A stretch of DNA of 64,000 bases, taken from Actinomadura sp. NBRC 104425 (GTDB taxonomy: Bacteria; Actinomycetota; Actinomycetes; Streptosporangiales; Streptosporangiaceae). Each line of letters begins with the position of its first letter. Positions within the stretch are counted from its first letter, which is position 1. Shown here in pieces: positions 1-8,390 of this stretch. The position numbers were made by a program, and so were the translations under genes. The notes beneath the pieces were generated by a model. That model worked only from the letters and a program-made list of their open reading frames with translations, had not been told where the DNA came from and did no database searches. Where the stretch lies: positions 389,204 to 453,203 of the forward strand of contig NZ_BSTN01000001.1 of assembly GCF_030269545.1 (NCBI RefSeq). The letters run 5' to 3'.

Positions 1-639
1 TTCCACAACGGGCTGGACGCCAAGCACCCGTACCAGTCGTGGCCGTGGGACTGGCCGATACTGCGCCGTCCCGTGGCGTTCTTCTACACCGAGCCCAAGG
101 GGGCCTGCGGCGAGGCCGTCCGCTGCTCGCGGGAGATCCTCGGCATCGGCACGCCCGCGCTGTGGTGGGGCGGGCTCATCGCCCTCGTGGTGGCCGTGGG
201 GCTGTGGCTGGTGGCGCGGGACTGGCGGGCGGGCGCCGTCCTGCTGGGGTACCTGGCGGGCTGGCTGACCTGGTTCCCCAACGCCTTCGGCGACCGCACG
301 ATGTTCCTCTTCTACACGACCCCGGTGATCCCGTTCATGGTGCTGGCGGTGGTGCTGACGCTGGGCGTGCTCATCGGGCCGCAGCCGACGCGGGCCGCCG
401 CGCTGACCCACCTGCCCCGGTTGTACGGGACGGCGGCGGCCGCCCCCGCGGAGACCGCGGCGAAGATCGGCGGGGTGCTGGCCCGGATGGAGACGCGCCG
501 CATGGTGGGGGCGGCCATCGCGGGCGCGTTCGTGCTGGTGGTGCTGGCGAACTTCGCCTACTTCTACCCGGTGCTGGCGGCGAAGGTGATCTCGTACGAC
601 GAGTGGCACGCCCGGATCTGGTTCAAGGACTGGATCTGA
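1..639 (+). CDS. Protein O-mannosyltransferase (PMT family), C-terminal part; 5' end outside window
   Basis: The frame is open from base 1 and encodes the last 212 residues of a polytopic membrane protein. The fragment begins with a loop reading FHNGLDAKHPYQSWPWDWP, then alternates hydrophobic helices (about residues 57-75, 80-90, 103-125 and 163-185) with short loops, and ends FKDWI. The Pro/Trp-rich loop and terminal helix bundle are typical of the C-terminal half of actinobacterial PMT enzymes, which move mannose from polyprenyl-phosphate-mannose to Ser/Thr of Sec-exported proteins on the outer face of the membrane. The catalytic N-terminal loop lies outside the window, so activity cannot be judged. 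The next gene is convergent on the minus strand 39 bases away. An alternative is another GT39/GT-C mannosyltransferase. Confidence 0.85.
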   Translation, partial: FHNGLDAKHPYQSWPWDWPILRRPVAFFYTEPKGACGEAVRCSREILGIGTPALWWGGLIALVVAVGLWLVARDWRAGAVLLGYLAGWLTWFPNAFGDRTMFLFYTTPVIPFMVLAVVLTLGVLIGPQPTRAAALTHLPRLYGTAAAAPAETAAKIGGVLARMETRRMVGAAIAGAFVLVVLANFAYFYPVLAAKVISYDEWHARIWFKDWI

Positions 640-678
640 GGCCCGGCCCGCGTCCGGGCGTGCCGTCCCGCCTCGGCG

Positions 679-1305
679 CTACTGCTTGAGCAGGGTCGTC
701 ATCTCGTCGATCTCGGCCTGCTGGGTCTTGATGATCGACGCGGCGAGGTTCTTGGCGGCCGGGTCGGCGCCCTTGGCCTGCTCCTGCCGGGCCATGGCGA
801 CCGCGCCCTCATGATGCTCGATCATCATGGTGAGGAACGCGCGGTCCATGCGTTCGCCCGTCAGACCGCTGAGCTTGCGCATCTGCTCGGCGGTCATCAT
901 GCCGTGCATGGCGGCGCCGTGCGCTTCGTGCCCGCTGTGGCCGCCGTCGCCGCTGGTGCCCATGGCGTCGTCCTCGGCCGGCACTTCGGCGCCCCAGGCG
1001 CGCAGCCACGTGGTCATGGTTTCGATCTCGGGCGACTGGGCCTTCGCGATCTGCCGGGCGAGCCGTTCGATCTGCGGGTCCTTGGTCTTGCCGATGACGA
1101 TCCGGGTCATCTCCACGGCCTGTCGGTGGTGCGGGATCATCATCTGCGCGAACGTGACGTCCTGCGCGTTGTGCCGCGCCGTGGCGGACGCGGTCGCCGG
1201 CCCGCTCGCCGGGGCGGCCGCACCGTCCGCGCCGCCGTCGTCCCCGCCGCAGGCGGCCGTGCCGATCAGAACGATCGCGGCGATCACCGCGAACTTCGTT
1301 TTCAA
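679..1305 (-). CDS. DUF305 family lipoprotein
   Basis: 208 residues from a TTG start chosen because AAGGAGA lies 7-8 bases upstream and the signal peptide begins exactly there; no ATG fits. Residues 1-18 form a lipoprotein signal peptide with lipobox GTAAC and the lipidated Cys at 19. The mature protein has two DUF305 repeats, each carrying a paired-His motif (MMIPHH, His59-60; MMIEHH, His164-165), separated by a His/Met-rich linker (HSGHEAHGAAMHGMM, residues 123-137). DUF305 proteins are helical, ferritin-like and surface exposed. The His/Met richness suggests copper or another soft metal, but that is inference. It lies 89 bases downstream of a DUF6153-like gene on the same strand, probably one operon. 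Confidence 0.9.
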   Translation of the reverse strand: MKTKFAVIAAIVLIGTAACGGDDGGADGAAAPASGPATASATARHNAQDVTFAQMMIPHHRQAVEMTRIVIGKTKDPQIERLARQIAKAQSPEIETMTTWLRAWGAEVPAEDDAMGTSGDGGHSGHEAHGAAMHGMMTAEQMRKLSGLTGERMDRAFLTMMIEHHEGAVAMARQEQAKGADPAAKNLAASIIKTQQAEIDEMTTLLKQ

Positions 1306-1394
1306 CTCGTTCTCTCCTTGCCGGATGAGCTGGTGAAGGGCATGCGGAAAGCGCGCTCGGCACCGGGAGGACCCCGGTACCGGCGTGCGGCCTG

Positions 1395-1805
1395 TCACAG
1401 CCTCAGCACGGAGAGCCGGTAGATGTCGGGCGGCCGCTCCCGGGGCGGCCCCCGGCGCGGCGCCGTGCGGCCGTGCGCCGCCCGCAGCGGCAGCAGGGCG
1501 ACCGGACGCGCCGCCACGGCGACCAGCAGCAGCGCGACCGTCAGGAGGGCGAAGCACACGGTGCCCGCCGAGCAGCCCGCCAGGTGCCCGGCATTGTGCA
1601 CCGGCCCGGCGGTGTCATGGCGGTCGCCCGCGGCGTGGACCTTCGCCGGCGCCGGCGGGTGAGCCGCCGGCACGGACAGCGGCACGGAGACGTGCACGGG
1701 GGACGGGGAGGCGGTGACGCCGTGCATCATGAACAGCCCGGCGAGCAGCCCCAGGCCCAGCAGCGTCAGCAGGACGCTGCGCGGCGACGGCCCCGATCCC
1801 CTCAC
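1395..1805 (-). CDS. Small two-helix membrane protein, DUF6153-like
   Basis: 136 residues from a GTG start at 1805. One hydrophobic segment lies near the N-terminus (residues 10-28) and ends in the motif MMHG. A Pro/His-rich exposed loop follows, then a second segment (about 83-105) introduced by CSAGTVC, and a basic tail. The architecture, the MHG motif and the location immediately upstream of a DUF305 gene match the DUF6153 family, which has no known activity. Co-location suggests that it serves the DUF305 lipoprotein in metal handling at the membrane, but no direct evidence exists here. The family name is from memory of architecture and context. Confidence 0.68.
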   Translation of the reverse strand: MRGSGPSPRSVLLTLLGLGLLAGLFMMHGVTASPSPVHVSVPLSVPAAHPPAPAKVHAAGDRHDTAGPVHNAGHLAGCSAGTVCFALLTVALLLVAVAARPVALLPLRAAHGRTAPRRGPPRERPPDIYRLSVLRL

Positions 1806-1851
1806 GGCGTCCCACTCTAGTGCGTGTGCCCGCCGTCACGCTCGGCGACCG

Positions 1852-3057
1852 TCAGACCCGGGCGGCCTGCGGGCGGACGGGCTCGGGCGGCCTGCGGGCG
1901 AACGTCCGGCGGCCCAGCAGGCAGCATGCGAGCGCGAGCGCCCCGCCGGCCACCGCTCCGGCGAACGCGCCGGGCACTCCGGCGAGGTCCTGCCCGAGCC
2001 CCGCGACGGCCGAGCCCACCGAGTTGCCGACGCCGAAGGCCGCCACCACCCACGCGAACGCCTCGGTCACGGTGCCGGCGGGGGCGAGCCGGTCCACGAC
2101 CGAGAACGCGCACGCCAGCATCGGCGCCAGGAAGACGCCGCTGAGGGCCGCCAGCGCGGTCATGAGCGGCAGCGCGGGCGCCCACACCAGCGGCACGTAG
2201 CCCGCCGCCAGCCCGCCCATCAGCCACGGCAGGCGGACATGCGGCTCGCCCCGCCACCGCCTGGCCCCGTACACCAGGCCGCCGACGAGCGCCCCGGCGG
2301 ACATCGCGGCCAGCAGCAGCCCGGACGCGGCGTCGTCGCCCTCGCGTTCGGCGTAGGCGACGACGGCCACCGCGTACACGCCGAGGGCGATGCCCGCGCA
2401 GGACAGGGCGAGCAGCAGCACGCGCAGGCCGCCGGAGCGCAGCGGGCCCGCCCAGTGGGCGGCGCGCGCCTCGGCGCGCCAGCGGCGCGACGGCTTCGAC
2501 AGCGCGACCACGAGGGTCCCGGCGATGCCGAGCGCGCCGGTCAGCAGCAGCGCGGCCTCGGTGGAGACCGCGGCGGCGGCCACCACGAGCAGCGGCCCGG
2601 TGGTGAACAGGATCTGCTGGGCGGCCGCGTCCAGCGCATAGGCGGCCTGGACCTGCGCGGGCCCGGGCAGCACGAACGCCCACAGCGCGCGCAGCCCGGC
2701 CTCCAGCGGCGGGGTGGCGAACCCCGCGAGGACCACCGCGCCGGCCGCGACCGGAAGCGGTTCGGCGCCGACGGCGGCCAGCAGGGCGAACCCGGCGGCG
2801 GCCAGCACGGCGGCGGGCAGCAGCACGCGGGGCTGGCCGTAGCGGTCCATGGCGCGGCCGAGCACGGGCTGCCCGGCGGCCATGGCCAGGCCGAACACCG
2901 CGGCCAGGGTGCCCGCCAGCGGGTAGCCGCCGCCGTCGGCGCGCACGTGCAGCACGACCGCCAGCACGCCCATGCCGTTCGGCAGGCGGCCGAGCAGCGT
3001 GCCGCCGAGCAGGCGGGCGGCGTACCGCGTCCGCAGGAGGCCGAGGTAGGCGCGCAT
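1852..3057 (-). CDS. MFS transporter (drug or sugar efflux type)
   Basis: 401 residues and about 12 hydrophobic helices, with the loop 2-3 signature of MFS exporters (GRAMDRYGQPRVLLP). The start at 3057 is the ATG opening MRAYLGLLRTRYAARLL, preceded by GGGAG. The open frame upstream of it crosses the divergent regulator and is not coding. The gene is transcribed away from a LacI-family regulator 147 bases off, and the spacer has a repeated palindromic box, so the LacI protein probably controls it. The substrate is unknown. A sugar-responsive regulator hints at sugar or glycoside export, whereas the helix pattern would equally fit drug efflux. Confidence 0.85.
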   Translation of the reverse strand: MRAYLGLLRTRYAARLLGGTLLGRLPNGMGVLAVVLHVRADGGGYPLAGTLAAVFGLAMAAGQPVLGRAMDRYGQPRVLLPAAVLAAAGFALLAAVGAEPLPVAAGAVVLAGFATPPLEAGLRALWAFVLPGPAQVQAAYALDAAAQQILFTTGPLLVVAAAAVSTEAALLLTGALGIAGTLVVALSKPSRRWRAEARAAHWAGPLRSGGLRVLLLALSCAGIALGVYAVAVVAYAEREGDDAASGLLLAAMSAGALVGGLVYGARRWRGEPHVRLPWLMGGLAAGYVPLVWAPALPLMTALAALSGVFLAPMLACAFSVVDRLAPAGTVTEAFAWVVAAFGVGNSVGSAVAGLGQDLAGVPGAFAGAVAGGALALACCLLGRRTFARRPPEPVRPQAARV

Positions 3058-3074
3058 TCCACTCCCGGGGGGTT

Positions 3075-3104
3075 CGTCATACGTATTACTTCCCGTCATA
3101 CGTA
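3075..3104. promoter_or_regulatory. Tandem operator candidate between the MFS and LacI genes
   Basis: The 11-base sequence CGTCATACGTA occurs twice, at 3075-3085 and 3094-3104, 19 bases apart. The first copy forms the perfect palindrome ATACGTAT (3079-3086), whose central CG is typical of LacI-family operators. The AT-rich boxes stand out against the GC-rich surroundings and lie where promoters of both divergent genes must be. Most likely they are binding sites for the adjacent LacI regulator. Overlap with promoter -10 elements cannot be excluded. Confidence 0.5.
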
Positions 3105-3204
3105 CCACTCCCCACCCCCCGCGCTCTAGCCTGTTTGCACTGCGGTCCGGTGCGGCTGGCCGATCGGGCCGACCGAAAGCCGACGGCGAGGAGGCGCTGC
3201 TCCC

Positions 3205-4209
3205 ATGACCAGGCGCCCCACCAGCAGGGACGTCGCGCAGGCGGCCGGCGTCTCGCAGTCGACCGTCTCCCTGGTGCTGGGCGGCAAGTGGCACGGCCGC
3301 GTCTCCCCCGCCACCGCGCGCACGGTGCGGCGGGCCGCCGAGCGGCTCGGCTACCGGCCCAACCTGGCCGCGCGCAACCTGCGGCTCGGCACGACCCGCA
3401 CGGTGCTGCTGGTGGTGCCGACGCCGAGCAGCACGTTCTTCGGCGCCGTCTATACGGGCGCCGCCGAGGTCGCCGCACGGCACGGGTTCGGCGTCGTGGT
3501 GTACCCGTGGCCGGACGACACGGGCTCCGGCGACGCCTCGGCGCAGGGCGGCCCGTTCGCCTCGCCCCGGGAGGCCATCGACGGGGTGCTGGCCTCCTCG
3601 CTGGCCGTGGAGGTGCTGAAGGAGTTCAGCCACACCCCGGCGGTGATGCTCGACAACGACCCGGCGGGCGCGACGCCGACCGTCGCCTTCGCCGTGGCCG
3701 ACGGCATGCGGGCCCTGGCCGCTCATCTGGGCGCCCTGGGCCACCGCCGGTTCGGGCACGTGGCCGCAGCGGCCGACCAGTGGACGTTCCACGAGCGCGG
3801 CGGCGCGCTGGCCGCGGCCGTGGCCGCGCTGCCCGGCGGCGAACTGGTCCGCGCCACGTCGGTGATCGACGTGGGCGCGGCCAAGGAGGCCGCGGGCCGG
3901 CTGCTGGACCGCCCCGACCGCCCCACCGTCCTGGTCTGCGACGACGACCTCATGGCGGCGGGCGCCTACAAGGCCGCGCGGGCGCGGGGCCTGGACATCC
4001 CGCGCGACCTGTCGGTCACCGGGTTCGACGACGACGTGCTGGCCACCGCGCTGGAGCCGGAGCTGACCACCGTCCGGCTGCCCGCCCGCCGCCTCGGCGC
4101 CGAGGGCATGACGGCGCTCTTGCAGCTCCTGGACGGCCGCAGCCCCGAGCCCCGCTCCCTCCCCGCCGAACTCGTCGTCCGCGCCTCCACCGCCTCGCCC
4201 CGCCACTGA
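3205..4209 (+). CDS. LacI-family transcriptional regulator
   Basis: 334 residues. The N-terminal helix-turn-helix reads TSRDVAQAAGVSQSTVSLVL (residues 6-25), followed by the hinge helix region NLAARNLRLG. The rest is a periplasmic-binding-protein-like effector domain with the usual DNDP..G and SVTGFDDD motifs. The length is normal for the family. The ATG at 3205 follows GAGGAGG about 12 bases upstream, rather far but the only fitting start. It is divergent from the MFS gene and probably represses it and itself through the repeated box at 3075-3104. The inducer cannot be predicted. Confidence 0.93.
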   Translation: MTRRPTSRDVAQAAGVSQSTVSLVLGGKWHGRVSPATARTVRRAAERLGYRPNLAARNLRLGTTRTVLLVVPTPSSTFFGAVYTGAAEVAARHGFGVVVYPWPDDTGSGDASAQGGPFASPREAIDGVLASSLAVEVLKEFSHTPAVMLDNDPAGATPTVAFAVADGMRALAAHLGALGHRRFGHVAAAADQWTFHERGGALAAAVAALPGGELVRATSVIDVGAAKEAAGRLLDRPDRPTVLVCDDDLMAAGAYKAARARGLDIPRDLSVTGFDDDVLATALEPELTTVRLPARRLGAEGMTALLQLLDGRSPEPRSLPAELVVRASTASPRH

Positions 4210-4397
4210 CCGTCGACGATCGGCCCCGCGTGTTTCGCGGAACGCGCACCCGACTCCACGCGAGGGTAGTTCCGCGGCCTGGCCTGCATTGATAGCCGAT
4301 CAGGTATCGCTCGTCGGGCCATATCCGTATTGGACATGGGCGTGCGGGGTCTGATCTGCTTCCTCCGTCTGGAAGATCACCGACCGACGAGGACCAG

Positions 4398-5387
4398 ATG
4401 ATCCAGCGTGAAGACGAACGCCGCCGGCGGCCGCGGCGGAGGCTGGGCGCGGCGGCGCTGGCGGCGTCACTGCTGTTCGGCGGGACCGCCTGCGGTGCCG
4501 CATCCGAGACCACCGCGGTCCCCCGCGGCGCCGCCTCCCAGCAGGCGACCGCCGCGGCGTCCGGCCAGGCCGAGGTCACCAAGCGGCTGCGCGAACTCGA
4601 GGCGTCGTACAGCGGACGTATCGGCGCGTTCGCCATCGACACCGGCACCGGTAAGACCGTCGGACACCGGGCGCACGAGCGCTTCGCCGGCAACTCCACC
4701 TTCAAGGCCATCCTGTGCGGCGCGATCCTCGACAAGGCGCGCACCACCGTCCCGGGCCTGCTGGACCGCAGGTTCCACTGGACGGCGGAGGAGGCGGAGA
4801 AGTCGGGCTACGCCCCGGTCACCGGCCTGCCCGAGAACATCGAGAACGGGATGACCGCGGCGCAGCTGTGCCACGCGGCCATCACCGCCAGCGACAACGC
4901 GGCCGCCAACGTGCTGCTCGAGCAGATCGGCGGGCCGCAGGGCCTGACCAGGTACTACCGTTCGCTCGGCGACCCGACCGGGCGGCTGGACCGGTACGAG
5001 CCCGACCTCAACGAGTGGGAGCCGGGCGGGAAGCTCGACACGGTCATGCCCGCGTTCATGGCCCGAAGCCTGGCCGCCCTCACCGTGGGCGACGCGCTGG
5101 TGCCCGAGGACCGGCGGCAGCTGGTCGCCTGGCTGAACGCCACCACCACCGGCTCCCAGCGCATCAAGGCCGGGCTGCCGGACGACTGGACCGTCGGTGA
5201 CAAGACGGGGACCGGCGGGGGCAAGTACGCGCCGGCCAGTGACATCGCGATCGCCCAGCCGCCGTCCGGTGCACCGCTGATCATCGTCGTGTACACCAAC
5301 CGCGACGGCGAGCACCCCGAGATCGACAACGGCGTCATCGCGCAGACCGCGTCCGTGCTGGCGCGCGGCCTGGGCAGGACGTCTTGA
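4398..5387 (+). CDS. Class A beta-lactamase, lipoprotein or Tat-type export
   Basis: 329 residues. The N-terminus has an Arg cluster (residues 8-15) and a hydrophobic stretch ending in GGTAC with Cys at 32, so it is probably an exported lipoprotein. All class A catalytic motifs are present: SxxK as STFK (100-103), SDN (165-167), the omega-loop EPDLN with the general base Glu at 201, and KTG (269-271). It hydrolyses beta-lactams at the outer face of the membrane; its spectrum cannot be read from sequence. The next gene, an MFS transporter, starts within its stop codon (TTGA), so the two are translationally coupled. A penicillin-binding protein and a second beta-lactamase-fold gene follow. Confidence 0.93.
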   Translation: MIQREDERRRRPRRRLGAAALAASLLFGGTACGAASETTAVPRGAASQQATAAASGQAEVTKRLRELEASYSGRIGAFAIDTGTGKTVGHRAHERFAGNSTFKAILCGAILDKARTTVPGLLDRRFHWTAEEAEKSGYAPVTGLPENIENGMTAAQLCHAAITASDNAAANVLLEQIGGPQGLTRYYRSLGDPTGRLDRYEPDLNEWEPGGKLDTVMPAFMARSLAALTVGDALVPEDRRQLVAWLNATTTGSQRIKAGLPDDWTVGDKTGTGGGKYAPASDIAIAQPPSGAPLIIVVYTNRDGEHPEIDNGVIAQTASVLARGLGRTS

Positions 5388-6727
5388 CCGTCGCGTCCTC
5401 CGGCCACCCGCCGTCCGCCCCGAGCGGGCGGCGGGTGGCCGCCGTCGTGGCGGCCGCGAACCTGCCCGCCGCGCTCGGCTTCTACACGGTGATGGCGCAC
5501 GTGGTGGTACACCTGCGCGACGACGTGGGCCTGCTGGCGGGGACGATCGGGCTGGTGCTGGGCACGCGCGTCGGCGTCCAGTACGCGCTGTACCTGCCGG
5601 TCGGGCCGGTCACCGACCGGGTCGGCGCGGTGCGGGCCGCGGCGGCCGCCTGCGTGCTGCGGGCGGCGGGGTTCGCCGTGCTCGGCGCCGCGGACGGCCT
5701 GCCCGGGCTGTTCTCGGCGGCGGTGCTGCTGGGGGTGGGCGGCGCGCTGTTCCTTCCCGCGACGCGTTCGCTGCTGGCCGGGCTGGACGCGCGGCACCGC
5801 GCGCTGGGGTTCGGCGCGTACACCGCCGCCGGTCAGGTCGCGGCCGTCGCCGGCCCTGCGGCCGGGCTGGTGCTGCTGTCGGACGGCGTGCTCGGCGTGC
5901 TGGACGGCGGTTTCGGCCTGCTGTCGGGCGTCGCTACGGCAGCGTGGGCGGTGGCGGGCGTGCTGTTCGCGTCGCTGCGGCAGCCGGGACGGTCGCGGCG
6001 CCGCACCGCGCCAGGTCTGGGACGCTCGGTGCCGGCAGTACTCAGGGACCGCCCGTATGTCCGGTTCGTCCTGCTGACCGCGCCCACGACGCTGCTGCCC
6101 ACCCAGACGGCGGTGGTCGTCCCGCTGAGGGGCTTCGACACGGCCGCCACGACGCTGTACCTGTGCGTGTCGGCGGCGGTGGCGGCGGCCGTCCAGCCCT
6201 GGTGCGCCGGCACCGGCCGCCGGGACGGCGGCGTGCGGGCCGGGCACACGTGGGTCATGCCCGTCAGCCTGGCGCTGTCGGGCACCGGTTACCTGCTGCT
6301 GGTCCCGTTGGACGGGCACGTCGCCGCGCTGGCGGGGGTCGCGGTGCTGCACGGGCTCTCCGCCGGGCTGCTGGAACCGGCGGTGTTCCACAACGTCGCC
6401 CGGCACGCGCCGCCCGCGCAGGTCGGCGCGTACTACGGGGTGATGGCGTTCGTGGGCGGGGTCGTCGCGTTCGCGGGCGGCCTGGCCGTCGGGCGGCTGT
6501 TCGACCTGGGGCCCGCGGGTGCGGCGGCGGCGCTCGCCGGGCTGGGAGTGCTGGCGCTCGCCACCGCCGCCTGGCCCGCGGCCGGTCACGTCCGCCGGGC
6601 GGCCTCCCGTGGGACCGCGGGCCGTCAAGCCGCGGCGCGCAGGAATTCCGCTGCGATCGGCGCGGCCGCCTCGGCGCCCGTCCCGCCGCCCTCGACGACC
6701 ACCGCGAAGGCCAGGTCGCCCCGGTAG
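5384..6727 (+). CDS. MFS transporter coupled to the beta-lactamase gene
   Basis: 447 residues from a TTG start that overlaps the beta-lactamase stop. There are about 12 transmembrane helices and the MFS loop signature GPVTDRVGAVRAA. The C-terminal 34 or so residues are basic, Ser/Pro-rich and hydrophilic, and overlap the 3' end of the convergent PBP gene by 103 bases. That tail may simply be read-through of a weakly constrained end. The close link to a beta-lactamase suggests export of a beta-lactam, a peptidoglycan fragment or another drug, but the sequence does not identify the substrate. Confidence 0.84.
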   Translation: MTVASSGHPPSAPSGRRVAAVVAAANLPAALGFYTVMAHVVVHLRDDVGLLAGTIGLVLGTRVGVQYALYLPVGPVTDRVGAVRAAAAACVLRAAGFAVLGAADGLPGLFSAAVLLGVGGALFLPATRSLLAGLDARHRALGFGAYTAAGQVAAVAGPAAGLVLLSDGVLGVLDGGFGLLSGVATAAWAVAGVLFASLRQPGRSRRRTAPGLGRSVPAVLRDRPYVRFVLLTAPTTLLPTQTAVVVPLRGFDTAATTLYLCVSAAVAAAVQPWCAGTGRRDGGVRAGHTWVMPVSLALSGTGYLLLVPLDGHVAALAGVAVLHGLSAGLLEPAVFHNVARHAPPAQVGAYYGVMAFVGGVVAFAGGLAVGRLFDLGPAGAAAALAGLGVLALATAAWPAAGHVRRAASRGTAGRQAAARRNSAAIGAAASAPVPPPSTTTAKARSPR

Positions 6728-8280
6728 CCGATGAACCAGGCGTGGGTCGGCGGGTCGTCGCCGGAGCCGTACTCGGCGGTGCCGGTCTTGCCCGCCGTCC
6801 CCGTCGGGAAGCCGACCTCGGCGGCGGTGCCCTCGCTGACCACGGCGGGCAGCAGGGTGCGCAGCGCGGACCGCACGCCCGGCTCCAGCTTGCGCGGCGC
6901 CTCGGGGCTGCGGCCGCCCGCGTCCAGCGCCTGCCGGGCCAGCGCGGCGTCCACCAGCCGGGGCGAACGCCATGTGCCGGTGGCCGCGGCGGCGGCCACG
7001 CTCGCCATGTTGAGCGGGCTGGTCAGCACCTCGCCCTGGCCGAACGAGGCGGCCGCGAGCGCGGTGTCGTCCTTGACCGGCGGGTAGGACGCGCGCACCG
7101 CCGGCAGCCCGCCGATGATCGGCGCGTTGAACCCGAACTGCTCGGCGACCTGCGCCAGCCGCTTGGCGCCGAGCCGGTCGACGGCCAGCCGCGCGAACGT
7201 GGTGTTGCACGAGTGCGCGAACGCCTCGCGGAACGCCACCGTCCCGAAGTCCTCGTTCCGGTAGTTCTTGAACGTGCGGCCGCCGACGTCGGTGGTGGCG
7301 GGGCAGCCGACCCGGCTGGTCACGTCCACCCCGTCGGCCACCAGCGCCGCCGCGGTGACGACCTTGAACGTCGAGCCGGGCGGGTAGCGGCCCATCAGCG
7401 CCCGGTTGTAGCCGCCCGGCTTGTTGGCCACGGCCAGGATCTCGCCGGTCGAGGCGCGCAGCGCCACCAGCGAGGCGGGCTTGCCGACGTCGGCGAGGGC
7501 CTGGCTGGCGGCGCGCTGCGCCTTGGGATCGACGGTGGTGCGCAGCGGCGTGCCGCCGGTGCCGCCGAACCGGTGCAGCGTCTGCACGACCCGGTCGTCG
7601 GCGTCGACGATCTGCACGGCCAGCGCCGGGGTCCCGGCCAGCCGCCGCTCGTACTGCCGCTGCAGCCCCTCGACGCCCGCCAGGTCGCCCGCGCGGTAGG
7701 GGGCGCCCAGCTCGCGGGCGGTCTCGGCGTCGATCTGGCCGACCGAGCCGACGAGCTGCTGCACCGAGCCGGACTGCACGCCGTCCAGGTCGCTGCCGTC
7801 GGCGGCCTGCACGGCGGCCCGGTCGGGCCAGGAGCGGGCGGCGCGCAGCCGCTGCCCCTCCCGCAGCGTCGGGTGGACGACCCGCGGCGACCAGTCCACC
7901 AGCCATGTGCCGTCGCGCCTGGTGAACGGCAGCGTCCCGGTGTAGGTCCAGACGCGGCCGCCCGCCAGCGTCAGTTCCGCGTGGTAGGAGCCGCCCGCCT
8001 CGTCGCCGTCGGGGTCGCCGACCGCCGTCACCCGGAACCGCTGCCGGACGACGCCCAGGTCGTCGCGCATCCGGGTGAGGCGCTGCCGGAGGTCTGCGGG
8101 CGGGTCGGCGGTGAGCGTCCGCATGGTGTCGGCGTCGCCGCGTTCCCACGCGGCCAGGAAGCGTTCGGCGGTGTCGCGCGGGCCGTCGCCGGAGCGCAGC
8201 ACCCACACCGCCCCCGCTCCGGCGACCAGGGCCGCGGCCGCAACGAGCGCGGCGACCGAAATCCCCCGAGATCGGCGCAT
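6625..8280 (-). CDS. Class B penicillin-binding protein with NTF2-like (MecA_N-type) N-domain
   Basis: 551 residues. The start is the ATG at 8280, preceded by GGGGAGG; the longer frame to 8316 lacks a ribosome site. A single membrane anchor (residues 7-27) is followed by an NTF2-like domain (about 33-140), a dimerisation region and a transpeptidase domain. The active-site motifs are SxxK as STFK (Ser303, Lys306), SxN as SCN (357-359) and KTG (498-500). It cross-links peptidoglycan outside the membrane. The domain order resembles the low-affinity PBPs of the MecA/PbpA type, and its position between two beta-lactamase-fold genes suggests a role in beta-lactam tolerance; that is inference. It is divergent from a LysR gene. 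Confidence 0.92.
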   Translation of the reverse strand: MRRSRGISVAALVAAAALVAGAGAVWVLRSGDGPRDTAERFLAAWERGDADTMRTLTADPPADLRQRLTRMRDDLGVVRQRFRVTAVGDPDGDEAGGSYHAELTLAGGRVWTYTGTLPFTRRDGTWLVDWSPRVVHPTLREGQRLRAARSWPDRAAVQAADGSDLDGVQSGSVQQLVGSVGQIDAETARELGAPYRAGDLAGVEGLQRQYERRLAGTPALAVQIVDADDRVVQTLHRFGGTGGTPLRTTVDPKAQRAASQALADVGKPASLVALRASTGEILAVANKPGGYNRALMGRYPPGSTFKVVTAAALVADGVDVTSRVGCPATTDVGGRTFKNYRNEDFGTVAFREAFAHSCNTTFARLAVDRLGAKRLAQVAEQFGFNAPIIGGLPAVRASYPPVKDDTALAAASFGQGEVLTSPLNMASVAAAAATGTWRSPRLVDAALARQALDAGGRSPEAPRKLEPGVRSALRTLLPAVVSEGTAAEVGFPTGTAGKTGTAEYGSGDDPPTHAWFIGYRGDLAFAVVVEGGGTGAEAAAPIAAEFLRAAA

Positions 8281-8376
8281 CGCCCCTCCCCTTCTCCATG
8301 TCACCCCGGACAGCACACCAGTCGACCAGCGAAAAGTCCAAGATCGGTATGAGTGTCGCAGCGATAGGCGGATGGA

Positions 8377-8382
8377 TATGAT
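8377..8382 (+). promoter_or_regulatory. -10 element for the LysR gene (probably leaderless)
   Basis: TATGAT ends 8 bases before the GTG start and no Shine-Dalgarno sequence is present. In actinobacteria a TANNNT box 6-8 bases before the start codon marks a leaderless transcript, so transcription probably begins at or next to the GTG. Confidence 0.45.
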
Positions 8383-8390
8383 CGCTGCTC

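Noticed and set aside
1852..4206. A 784-codon minus-strand frame running from the MFS gene through the LacI gene
   Set aside because: Only the part up to 3057 has transporter helices; the rest is antisense to the LacI regulator.
4955..8341. A minus-strand frame of 1128 codons through the MFS and beta-lactamase region
   Set aside because: Arg/Pro/Gly-rich shadow composition; the real genes on both strands have complete catalytic motifs.
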